NCBI RefSeq assembly: GCF_008704535.1
Contig: NZ_CP023701.1
Location: 930,001 to 994,000 of the forward strand
From: Streptomyces subrutilus
GTDB taxonomy: Bacteria > Actinomycetota > Actinomycetes > Streptomycetales > Streptomycetaceae
Reading direction: 5' to 3'
DNA length: 64,000 nt
A model generated the notes under the pieces. That model ran no database searches and had not been told where the DNA came from. It worked only from the letters and a program-made list of their open reading frames with translations. The translations under genes and the position numbers were made by a program. This document shows, one piece after another, positions 32,394 through 40,124 of the stretch. Numbering within the stretch: position 1 is the first letter of the stretch; every line of letters starts with the position of its first letter.

Positions 32394-33773
32394 ATGACGC
32401 AGGAGAACGCGGCACCGCACGACGGCGGCACGCTGGACGAGATCGTGTCGGCCGTGTCCCGGGGCGCGCCGGAGTACCGCACGTGCCCGCACCCCGCCTA
32501 CGCCGTCCTGCGCGAGCAGGACCCGGTGTGCCTGCTGAAGCCGGCGCACGGGATCGACACCTACCTCATCACCCGGTACGACGACGCCCGCGACGCCCTG
32601 TCGGACCCGCGCTTCAGCAAGGACATGCGGGGCGCGCTGGACACGTACCACGCGGTGTACGGCAGCTTCTTCGACGCCCTCGACGACAACGTGCTCAACT
32701 CGGACCCGCCCCGGCACACCCGGCTGCGCCGCACCCTGCGCGGCGCGTTCACCCCCCGGCGGGTGGAGGAGATGCGGGCCGGGATCACAGCGATCGCCGA
32801 GCGCCTGCTGCGCGAGTGCCGGGCGCGCAACGAGGTCGACCTGATGTCGTCCTTCGCGTTCCCGCTGCCCATCGCCGTCCTGTGCGAGCTGATGGGCATC
32901 GCGGAGGAGGAGCGTCCGGAGATCCTGGAGCACTTCTCCGTCGTCACGCGCGCCCGCTTCGACCCCCGGCTGAAGGCGGAGCTGCTGGCCGCCGAGGAGT
33001 GGCTGCGGGAGCGGCTGGGGCAGCTCGTCGCGCAGACCCGCGCGCACCCGTCGGACTCCTTCCTGGGCGACCTGATCCGGGCGGAGGACGCGCTGGACGA
33101 CACGGAACTCGTCTCGTCCATGTGGGTCATCTTCTTCGCCGGGCACAAGACCACCGCGTTCCAGATCGGGAACACCGTCCTGCACCTGCTGCTGCGGCCC
33201 GACCAGTTGGACAAGCTCCGGCGCGACCCCGCGCTGGTGCCGCGGGCGGTCGAGGAGATCGTGCGGTTCGAGGGATCGGTGGAGACGTCGACCTTCCGGT
33301 ACGCGGCCGAGGACGTGCGGCTGCGGGGCACCCTGATCCCGAAGGGCTCCCTGGTGCAGATCGCCCTCTCCTCGGCCAACCGCGATCCGGAGAAGTTCGA
33401 CGCCCCCGACGTCCTGGACGTGACGCGCGAGGGCATCCAGGGCACGCACCTGGGCTTCGGCCACGGGACGCACTACTGCCTGGGGGCCCCGCTGGCCCGG
33501 CTGGAGCTGGAGATCGCGCTCTCCTGCCTGCTGCGGGAGTTCCCGGAGATGCGGCTCGCCGATCCCCGGACGAGCCGCGAGGCCTGGCTCAAGGGCCCGG
33601 TGGCCGCGTTCCGGGGGCTCCAGCAGCTCCCCCTCGTCCTGGATCCGTCCACCGGCCCGACCGGGGACGCCGGGGCCGCGGACGACACCCCGGAGCCGCC
33701 GGCCGCGACGGCGCTCTCCCCGGCCGCGCTGCGGCCCGCGCCGTCCCCGGCCCCCGCGGCCCCCCGCACGTAA
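32394..33773 (+). CDS. Cytochrome P450 (CYP107-like) with altered I-helix
   Basis: This 459-residue protein is soluble. Class I bacterial P450 motifs are present: ExxR at Glu288-Arg291 (EEIVR) and the heme loop GFGHGTHYCLGAPLARLE with Cys362. The I-helix motif reads AGHKTT (249-254), so Lys252 replaces the acidic residue (Glu/Asp) usually next to the proton-relay threonine. The Pro/Ala-rich C-terminal 40 residues are dispensable-looking. The gene is followed after 26 bp by an amidohydrolase and is probably co-transcribed. The substrate is unknown. The unusual lysine may change oxygen activation or favour peroxygenase or non-oxidative chemistry (inference). Confidence 0.9.
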   Translation: MTQENAAPHDGGTLDEIVSAVSRGAPEYRTCPHPAYAVLREQDPVCLLKPAHGIDTYLITRYDDARDALSDPRFSKDMRGALDTYHAVYGSFFDALDDNVLNSDPPRHTRLRRTLRGAFTPRRVEEMRAGITAIAERLLRECRARNEVDLMSSFAFPLPIAVLCELMGIAEEERPEILEHFSVVTRARFDPRLKAELLAAEEWLRERLGQLVAQTRAHPSDSFLGDLIRAEDALDDTELVSSMWVIFFAGHKTTAFQIGNTVLHLLLRPDQLDKLRRDPALVPRAVEEIVRFEGSVETSTFRYAAEDVRLRGTLIPKGSLVQIALSSANRDPEKFDAPDVLDVTREGIQGTHLGFGHGTHYCLGAPLARLELEIALSCLLREFPEMRLADPRTSREAWLKGPVAAFRGLQQLPLVLDPSTGPTGDAGAADDTPEPPAATALSPAALRPAPSPAPAAPRT

Positions 33774-33799
33774 CCCACCACCGACGGACGGCGACCGGC

Positions 33800-34894
33800 A
33801 TGCAGGACTCTGCGAGCACCTCCGAACTCCCCCACCCGGACGGCCCGGTGGGCGCTCCGCCGGCCGCCGTCGCGGACACCGGCGACCGCGCGCGCCTGGA
33901 GCCGGGCGCCCTCGCTCCGGGCCCGGGCGCGGTGCCCGGGTCCCCGGCGAAGATCGACATGCACCACCACTACTGCGCCCCGGAATGGCGCGAGTGGGCC
34001 GTGCGCCACGGCCTGGTCAAGGCGGAGCACCTGCCGCCCTGGTCCCGGCTCGACACGGCGGCGTCGCTGCGGTTCATGGACGCGGCCGGCATCACGACGG
34101 CCGTCCTCAAGCCCATGCTTCCGGCGCGCTACCAGTCGTCGGCGCAGCTGCGCGAGGCCATCGCCATCACGCTCCGCTCGATGATCGAGGTCGCCGGCGC
34201 GCACCCCGGCCGGTTCGCGTTCTACGTCCCGCTCTTCCTGGACGACCACGACGCCTCGTCCTGGGCCATCCGTCGCGGGATCGGACAGCTCGGTGCGGTC
34301 GGGGTGAACGTGACGGCCAATTACGGGGGCGTGTATCTCGGGGATCCGGCCTACGACCGGTTGTTCGCGGAGCTGAACGACTGTTCCGCCGTGGTGGACA
34401 CCCATCCGCACAACCTGCCGGGCGGCCCTCCGGGAGCGGCGACGGTCCCGGGCGTGCCGAACTTCATGTGCGACTTCCTGCTGGACACCACCCGCGCGGC
34501 CGTCAACATGATCGCCAGGAGGACCCTGGACCGCTTCCCGGACCTCTCGGTGATCCTGCCGCACGCCGGCGGCTTCCTGCCGTACATCGCGACGCGGATG
34601 CGGGCCCTGGGACGGTTCTGCGACCCGCCGGTCGACCCCGGCGCGGTCGCCGACCACCTCCGGCGCTTCTACTACGACACGGCCGGCCCCATGGCGCCCG
34701 CGGCGACCCTGCTGGCCCACGTGCCCGCCGACCACGTCCTGTTCGGCACGGACTGGCCGGCGGCCCCCGCCGACACGGTCACGGAGCTGGCCCTCCCCGA
34801 GCTGGAGGCGGACCCGTCGTTCACTCCCGAGCAGGTGCGGGGCGTCTACCACGACAACGCGCTGCGCCTGATCCCGCAGTTGGCGACGGTCTGA
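33800..34894 (+). CDS. Metal-dependent amidohydrolase, ACMSD-like decarboxylase family
   Basis: This 364-residue protein has an N-terminal Pro/Ala-rich extension of 50 residues, then KIDMHHHYCAPEW (metal His55/His57 region), VVDTHPHNLPGGPPG, LSVILPHAGGFLPYIATRM and DHVLFGTDWPAAP (the metal Asp), as in aminocarboxymuconate-semialdehyde decarboxylase and related TIM-barrel decarboxylases/hydratases (Amidohydro_2). It begins 26 bp after the P450, so it probably acts on the same pathway, perhaps decarboxylating an oxidised aromatic acid. That is inference from pairing. Reader check: HHH followed by Tyr-Cys is slightly unusual for HxH. Confidence 0.85.
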   Translation: MQDSASTSELPHPDGPVGAPPAAVADTGDRARLEPGALAPGPGAVPGSPAKIDMHHHYCAPEWREWAVRHGLVKAEHLPPWSRLDTAASLRFMDAAGITTAVLKPMLPARYQSSAQLREAIAITLRSMIEVAGAHPGRFAFYVPLFLDDHDASSWAIRRGIGQLGAVGVNVTANYGGVYLGDPAYDRLFAELNDCSAVVDTHPHNLPGGPPGAATVPGVPNFMCDFLLDTTRAAVNMIARRTLDRFPDLSVILPHAGGFLPYIATRMRALGRFCDPPVDPGAVADHLRRFYYDTAGPMAPAATLLAHVPADHVLFGTDWPAAPADTVTELALPELEADPSFTPEQVRGVYHDNALRLIPQLATV

Positions 34895-34915
34895 CGGCGG
34901 GGCTCCGAGCGGCGC

Positions 34916-35428
34916 TCAGGCTCCCGCGGCGGGGGCTTCGAGCGCCGCCTTGAGGTTGCGCAGGGTGATGCGGATGTTCCTGCGCTGGAAGTCGGCGAAG
35001 GTGTGGCCCCGCGTGGCGACCCGGTCGAAGGCGTTGGCCGCGGCGTCGGGCCACGCCCGCCGGTCGTCGGTCCACGTCTCCGTCACCCGGGTGCCGCCCT
35101 CGGCCGGCTCGAACCGGTACTCCCAGGTGGCGATGGGGCCGCGCAGCAGCGGCCGCTTGAGTCCGATCGCGTGGACCCGGAACCGGAAGAGCCGGCCCTC
35201 GTCGGCCGCGGTGACGGTGCAGCGGGTGGTCCAGCGGAAGGGGCCGCGCTTGTTGTGGCCGTCGAAGGCCATGCCGACGTGGGCCGCTCCCCCGTCACCG
35301 GCAACGGTGGCGCCCAGGTTCTCCGGGCTCCAGGCGCCCATGCGCGCCGGGTCGGAGACCTGCTGGTAGACGGTCTCCGGGGGGAGGGCGACGAGGACGC
35401 TGTCGGACACGCTGAACGTACGGGACAT
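34916..35428 (-). CDS. SRPBCC (polyketide cyclase/dehydrase-like) family protein
   Basis: ATG 35428 gives 170 residues. MSRTFSVSDSVLVALPPETV and YQQVSDPARMGAWSPENLG open the START/Bet v1 fold. FRWTTRCTVTAADEGRLFRF, RGPIATWEYRFEPAEGGTRV and TETWTD are the central strands, and DFQRRNIRITLRNLKAALE is the long C-terminal helix. Such proteins bind hydrophobic ligands; no specific reaction is indicated. It is convergent with the P450-amidohydrolase pair and could bind the same compounds. In the opposite direction, a 190-bp gap leads to the kinase gene. Confidence 0.87.
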   Translation of the reverse strand: MSRTFSVSDSVLVALPPETVYQQVSDPARMGAWSPENLGATVAGDGGAAHVGMAFDGHNKRGPFRWTTRCTVTAADEGRLFRFRVHAIGLKRPLLRGPIATWEYRFEPAEGGTRVTETWTDDRRAWPDAAANAFDRVATRGHTFADFQRRNIRITLRNLKAALEAPAAGA

Positions 35429-35618
35429 GACACTCCGATCTTCGGGGCCGACGCTATCGTCTGACCGTCGCACCGGCCATACCGGCCGGTTCCCCGTGTT
35501 CCGCTCCCCATGCTCCGGTTCCCGCGCCCCCGGGCCGGCGGGGTCCTCGCTTGACGGGTGCGCGCCGTGGCCGGTAGGAGATGCTGTCACCGCACGGATC
35601 CGGACAACGGGGGACCAC

Positions 35619-37763
35619 ATGAAGCCGCTCGAAACGGGCGATCCCACTTCGGTCGGCGGGGGCCGCTACCGGCTGGTGGGGCGGCTCGGCCAGGGGGGCA
35701 TGGGCGTGGTCTACCTGGGGCGCTCCCCGTCCGGCCGCGCGGTGGCCGTCAAGGTCGTGCGCCCCGAACTGAGCACGGAGCCCGGTTTCCGGCGGCGGTT
35801 CGCCGACGAGGTCGCGGCCGCGCGGCGGGTCGGCGGCTTCCACACGGCGCCGGTCGTCGACGCCGACCCGGAGGGCGAACCGGCCTGGCTGGTCACCGCC
35901 TTCGTGCCGGGCCCCACCCTCCGGACGGTGCTGGCCCGGGTCGGTTCGCTGCCCGTGGACACGCTGACCGTGCTGGCGGCCGGTCTCGCCGAGGCGCTGG
36001 AGGCGATCCACCGGGCCGGGATCATGCACCGCGACCTGAAGCCGGCGAACATCATCGTCGCGGAGGACGGGCCCCGGGTCATCGACTTCGGCATCGCGCG
36101 CGCCCTGGACGGTACGGCCCTCACCCAGACCGGCCTGCAGATCGGCACCCCGGGGTTCCTGGCGCCGGAGCAGCTCACCGGCGGCGCGGTGACCCCCGCG
36201 GTGGACATGTTCGCGCTGGGCGTGGTGCTCGCCCAGGCGGCGGGCGGCGCGCCCTTCGGCGACGGCCCGTCGGCGGCCCGGCACTACCGGGCCGTGCACG
36301 AGGAACCGGACCTGGAGGGCGTGCCCGACGAGCTGTGCGGGGCCGTCGCCGCGTGCCTGGCCAAGGACCCGGGCGACCGGCCCACCCCGACCGCCTTCCT
36401 CGGCGGGCTCACCGTGCGCCACCCGGCCGGCGACCACTGGCTGCCGGAGGCGGCCACCCTGCTGCTCCCCGACCCGCAGACCCCGCGGGCCCCGCGGGCT
36501 GCGGCCGGGGTCGAGGAGGGGGCCGGTGGTGAGGGGGGTGGCGGCGGCCGGCAGGGCGCCGGCGGGACGGCCCCGGACCCGGCGGACCCGGCCGACCCGG
36601 CAGCGCCAGATCGCGGGACGGGGCCGGAGGGGGTCGCCGGATCGGGCAGGGGGCCCGGCGCTGGGCCCGGCCCCGGCGCGACCGCGGCCCCGGCGGCCGC
36701 GGCCCCCGCTGCCGTGGGCCCGTACCCCGTCGAGCCGCCGGGCCGGGGCGCGGTGTCGGCGCCGGGTGCCGGGCGGGCGCGGCGCGGGCGTACGGCGGTG
36801 GGCGCGGGGGTGCTCGTGGGACTGCTGGCGGCGGGCGGACTGGCGGCGTGGCAGCCCTGGCACGGCACCACGGACGACGGGGCCGCGCCCGGCGCGGACG
36901 GTCCGCCCGCCACCGCCACCGCCACGGGGCCGGCTCCCTTCCCGACCGCTCCCCTGCTGGTCCGGCTGGACACGGCCCCGGGCTGGCCGGGCACCTGCCA
37001 CGGGGTGATCGCCGGGCGCGACGCCGCCACGGACGCGCCCCGGCAGCTCGTGGCGGGAGACGCCTGCGACGTCCTCCCGCAGTGGTCCCCCGACCACGCG
37101 TCCTTCGCCTTCACCCGCACCACCGCCACGGGCACGGCCGTCTGGACCGCGAAGGCCGACGGTTCGCAGCCCCGGCGCATCGCCGCCATCGCGGGCGGCC
37201 GGGTGTCCTGGTCGCCGGACGGCACGCGGCTCGCCGTGCTGCGCCTGAAGGACGGCGTACAGCAGCTGTTCGCGGTGGCCGTCGCCGACGGCGCCGCCCG
37301 GCAGCTCACGACCGGCACCGGCCCGGTCGAGGACCCGGCGTGGTCGCCGGACGGCCGCCACGTCGCCGTCTCCCTGCAGACCGCACCGGACGACTGGCAG
37401 ATCCACCTGGTCGACCCGGACGCACCGGGCGGCGCACCGCGGCAGGTGACCCGGCTCCCCCACCCGGCGCTCGACGCCGTGTGGTCCCCCGACGGCACGA
37501 CCTTCGCGTACACGGCGGGCACGTACGGGGCGGGCACCCAGGGCGACATCCGCCTCGTCGGCGCGGACGGCGCCGGCGACCGGGCCTTGGTGGCCACCGA
37601 CGCCCACGAGATGGATCCGGCCTGGTCACCCGACGGGAAATGGGTGGCGTTCGTCCGCGGACCGTACGAGAAGCCGGCCGTCTGGGCCGTCCGCGCCGAC
37701 GCGACCGGCGAGCGGCTGCTCACCACCGCGAGCACGTCCGAGGCCCATCCGGCCTGGCGCTGA
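35619..37763 (+). CDS. Membrane Ser/Thr protein kinase with extracellular TolB-like propeller
   Basis: The protein has 714 residues. The kinase domain has GQGGMG (24-29), the ATP lysine at Lys45, HRDLKPAN (137-144) and DFG (156-158), then GTPGFLAPEQL. A long Pro/Ala/Gly juxtamembrane stretch (about 290-390) leads to one membrane helix (TAVGAGVLVGLLAAGGLAA). The outside part contains repeated WSPDG units (for example VSWSPDGTRLAVLRL, AWSPDGRHVAVSLQ, VWSPDGTTFAYTAG, AWSPDGKWVAFVRG), a PD40/TolB beta-propeller of about five or six blades, probably the ligand sensor. The layout is of the PknB type with a different sensor. No target gene is indicated; the gene stands alone. Confidence 0.92.
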   Translation: MKPLETGDPTSVGGGRYRLVGRLGQGGMGVVYLGRSPSGRAVAVKVVRPELSTEPGFRRRFADEVAAARRVGGFHTAPVVDADPEGEPAWLVTAFVPGPTLRTVLARVGSLPVDTLTVLAAGLAEALEAIHRAGIMHRDLKPANIIVAEDGPRVIDFGIARALDGTALTQTGLQIGTPGFLAPEQLTGGAVTPAVDMFALGVVLAQAAGGAPFGDGPSAARHYRAVHEEPDLEGVPDELCGAVAACLAKDPGDRPTPTAFLGGLTVRHPAGDHWLPEAATLLLPDPQTPRAPRAAAGVEEGAGGEGGGGGRQGAGGTAPDPADPADPAAPDRGTGPEGVAGSGRGPGAGPGPGATAAPAAAAPAAVGPYPVEPPGRGAVSAPGAGRARRGRTAVGAGVLVGLLAAGGLAAWQPWHGTTDDGAAPGADGPPATATATGPAPFPTAPLLVRLDTAPGWPGTCHGVIAGRDAATDAPRQLVAGDACDVLPQWSPDHASFAFTRTTATGTAVWTAKADGSQPRRIAAIAGGRVSWSPDGTRLAVLRLKDGVQQLFAVAVADGAARQLTTGTGPVEDPAWSPDGRHVAVSLQTAPDDWQIHLVDPDAPGGAPRQVTRLPHPALDAVWSPDGTTFAYTAGTYGAGTQGDIRLVGADGAGDRALVATDAHEMDPAWSPDGKWVAFVRGPYEKPAVWAVRADATGERLLTTASTSEAHPAWR

Positions 37764-38033
37764 CGGTCCCGGCCCGCAGGGCGCGGGCCGGGCGGTTGCG
37801 GACCGATACGAAGATCGGCACTTACCAGGCCACTGCCGTGTTACAGATCGCATGTGCGAGGTCTGGTGCCGGATTCCGTTGGATGATTCACTGGAACCCG
37901 ACAGGCCGATCCGGCCGGTTTCCGTGTCCGAAACCAGTCGTCCCCTCGGGTCGACCCCTGGTTCACTGGGTGCGGACACCCGCCCCTGGACCGCTTGGCG
38001 GCTCTCGCGGGTCGCAGCGGGCGCGGTGAAGGA

Positions 38034-38074
38034 AGCCCCTGTCCGTCGATCGCGGTGTTCGACGGACAGGGGCT
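38034..38074. terminator. Terminator-like hairpin downstream of the kinase
   Basis: A perfect 16-bp stem (38034-38049 with 38059-38074) and 9-base loop lie 270 bp after the kinase stop. The stretch 37764-38033 before it holds no gene that I can support. Confidence 0.6.
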
Positions 38075-38129
38075 CCGTCACGTCCGCCCCACGACGCGAC
38101 CGGCCGCCCCCGGGCCCGCCCCCTGCCCG

Positions 38130-38324
38130 CGGCCTCGCCGCACTGGCCGACCCGACCCGACGCGCCGCCGCCTGCTGGACCTGCCCGCCGCCGACGGCGA
38201 GGCCAGCGCGACGGCCCGCCGGATGGCCGCGCCGGCCATCGACCGGGACCGGCGGCTGGCGCGCGTCACCCGCGTGGCCGAGGCGGCGGAACGCGACGAC
38301 CGCCGGGGCACGATACCGGCGTAG
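38130..38324 (+). pseudogene. Decayed ArsR-family regulator remnant
   Basis: In one frame GLAALADPTRR appears, the typical first helix of ArsR/SmtB repressors. The next frame continues with RRLLDLPAADGEASATARRM and, after an internal loss of the recognition helix and wing, DRRLARVTRVAEAAERDD, which matches the C-terminal WDRRLxxxxRxAE segment of ArsR proteins paired with SRPBCC domains. It ends at a TAG at 38322-38324. A frame change and an internal deletion of about 50 residues make it non-functional. Confidence 0.55.
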
Positions 38325-38345
38325 CGGCGCGCCGTCCGGGGAGCG

Positions 38346-39188
38346 TCAGGCCGGTTGCGGGACGAAGGGCAGCAGCTCGTCGGCCCCGGGCTGGACGATG
38401 CCGTAGGTGCTCTCCGGGACCTCGTGCCAGGCACCCGGCAGGTCTCCGAGCGGCTCGGAGACGACGAGCCGCGTCTCCTCGGACACGTCCCGCAGGAAGG
38501 CCTTGTCGGGGTGGAGGCGGCGCAGCGAATCCACCCGGCTGCTGTAGAACAGCGACCGGGACGCACCGCTGCTGGAGTAGCGGAAGGCCCACACCCGTAC
38601 GCCGTCGGTGACGGCGACGGTCATCTGCATCGGGAACTCCACGCCGTGCTCGCGGCCGACCCGTTCCACCACGCCCACCATCCGCGCCACGGCGGCCGGC
38701 GGGTCGTCGTCGAGTCCGTAGGTGAGCGCCAGGTAGAACATGACCTCGGAGTCCGTGGTCCCCCCGATGTCGGGGAACAGCACCGGGTCGACGAGCAGGC
38801 ACAGTTCGCGGCGCATCTCGTGGAATCCGGCGATGGCGCCGTTGTGCATCCACATCCAGCGGCCGTGCCGGAAGGGGTGGCAGTTCGACTGCTGCACCGC
38901 GGTGCCCGTCGACGCCCGGATGTGGGCGAAGAACAGTCCGGAGCGGACGTGGTCGGCGATCTCGTGCAGGTTGCGGTTGTTCCAGGCCGGGCCGACGTCG
39001 CACATGATCGCGGGCGTCGGGGTCTCCCGGCCGTCCTCGGTGTACCAGCCGACGCCGAAACCGTCGCCGTTCGTGGTCTCCACGCCCATCCTGGAGTGCA
39101 GGCTCTGATCGATGAGCGAGTGCTGAGGCTTGTACAGCACGGTGTCGAGCAGCAACGGGGTTCCCGAGTACGCGAGCCACCTGCACAT
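38346..39188 (-). CDS. Class II glutamine amidotransferase
   Basis: This 280-residue protein begins MCRWLAYSG, so the catalytic Cys2 would be exposed after Met removal. The Ntn-hydrolase signature continues with SRMGVETTNGDGFGVGWYTE, GLFFAHIRASTGTAVQQSNC, PFRHGRWMWMHNGAIAGFHE (the oxyanion Asn-Gly) and GTTDSEVMFYLALTYGLDDD. The family (YafJ/EgtC type) hydrolyses gamma-glutamyl amide bonds. No ergothioneine genes (egtA, B, D) are next to it, so EgtC is not claimed. It follows the DUF1269 gene on the same strand but a terminator separates them. Confidence 0.88.
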   Translation of the reverse strand: MCRWLAYSGTPLLLDTVLYKPQHSLIDQSLHSRMGVETTNGDGFGVGWYTEDGRETPTPAIMCDVGPAWNNRNLHEIADHVRSGLFFAHIRASTGTAVQQSNCHPFRHGRWMWMHNGAIAGFHEMRRELCLLVDPVLFPDIGGTTDSEVMFYLALTYGLDDDPPAAVARMVGVVERVGREHGVEFPMQMTVAVTDGVRVWAFRYSSSGASRSLFYSSRVDSLRRLHPDKAFLRDVSEETRLVVSEPLGDLPGAWHEVPESTYGIVQPGADELLPFVPQPA

Positions 39189-39258
39189 GGGCGATCACCT
39201 GTGTTCCGCACGTTCCACGTCCCCCGCGGCCCCCGGCCCTCACATTCTCGCGTCCCGG

Positions 39259-39294
39259 GCGGGTGATCGCCACGCGGGGCGGGCGATCACCCGC
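39259..39294 (-). terminator. Terminator of the DUF1269 gene
   Basis: A 13-bp stem (39259-39271 with 39282-39294, GCGGGTGATCGCC) sits between the stop of the DUF1269 gene and the start of the amidotransferase gene. Confidence 0.65.
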
Positions 39295-39307
39295 GGGCCC
39301 GCGGCCG

Positions 39308-39796
39308 TCAGTCCCCGGCCGCCTCCTCGGCGGCCCGGACCCGGGCGGCGAACTCCTCCTCGGGCACGCGCTCCAGGGTCCCGCCGTGCCGTCGTGCCAC
39401 TTCGTCGCCCGGCCCCGGCCCGGCCTCCTCCAGGTCCACGACGAGCAGCGCGGCCCCCTCGTCGATGCGGCTGCTCAGCATGATCAGGCCGGCGCCGCCC
39501 TCCAGCAGTTCCCGGTTCTCCACGGCGCCGCCCAGGGCCGCTCCGGCCGCCGACCCGAAGAGCACGCCGAGGGGGCCGCCCAGCAGGCCGATCAGGCCGC
39601 CGACGAGCCCGCCGCCCGCCGCCCGCTTACCGGCGCCCCGGACGTGGCTCTCCGGTACGTCGAGCAGCCCCTCGGCGGAGCGTTCCAGGATCGCCGCCTG
39701 CCGCAGACCCGGCAGGTCCAGGGCCTCCCGGTAGGCGGCGCGGGCGGGCCCGGGCCCGGTGAAGGTGATCAGCAGCACCTGGTGGCTGTCCGCCAT
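39308..39796 (-). CDS. DUF1269 family protein
   Basis: This 162-residue protein starts from ATG 39796. It opens with SHQVLLITFTGPGPARAAYR, followed by LERSAEGLLDVPES, a glycine-rich hydrophobic hairpin AAGGGLVGGLIGLLGGPLGV, and LFGSAAGAALGGAVENRELL. Then come LIMLSSRIDEGAALLVVDLE and a C-terminal helix. DUF1269 proteins have a ferredoxin-like half and a glycine-zipper membrane hairpin. Their function is unknown; they respond to stress in several actinobacteria. It is divergent from the exopolysaccharide module. Confidence 0.82.
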   Translation of the reverse strand: MADSHQVLLITFTGPGPARAAYREALDLPGLRQAAILERSAEGLLDVPESHVRGAGKRAAGGGLVGGLIGLLGGPLGVLFGSAAGAALGGAVENRELLEGGAGLIMLSSRIDEGAALLVVDLEEAGPGPGDEVARRHGGTLERVPEEEFAARVRAAEEAAGD

Positions 39797-39989
39797 GTCG
39801 ACCGTCCTCGTTCGCTCCGCTTCGGCCGCGCACGCCACACCCGCGCCCGCGCGCCCCACCCCCACAGTGGAACCGCAGCCGCCCGGGCGCGCAAACCCGG
39901 GCGCCCGTGAATTCCGGGACTGTTCACCCGGGCGTGGCCCGCACCTCCCCCGACCGGGCGGCCGGGCCGGTCGAATGGATCCGACCAAG

Positions 39990-40069
39990 AGGTCTGGACC
40001 ACTCCAGTCGCGCCAATCCCCTGTCCGATTCCCTCCGTTGACCCGTCCGCGTGCAAGTGGTCTATACCT
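39990..40069 (+). promoter_or_regulatory. Promoter with two DasR-like (dre) sites upstream of the GT2 gene
   Basis: AGGTCTGGACCACT begins at 39990 and TGGTCTATACCT occupies 40058-40069. Both resemble the dre consensus ACTGGTCTAGACCACT, at 13 of 16 and 12 of 16 positions with their flanks. TTGACC at 40038-40043 is a good -35, and the second site overlaps the matching -10 region (about 40062-40067), so binding would block transcription. DasR is the GlcNAc-responsive GntR regulator of Streptomyces. The control is inferred from the sites only. Confidence 0.5.
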
Positions 40070-40124
40070 TTGGCATTAGGGTGGGTCATCTGAAACGGGC
40101 GCATACACAGCCCAGGGGGGCTTT

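Noticed and set aside
38346..39188. EgtC of ergothioneine biosynthesis
   Set aside because: The glutamine amidotransferase fold fits, but egtA, egtB, egtD and egtE are absent around it, so only the family is claimed.
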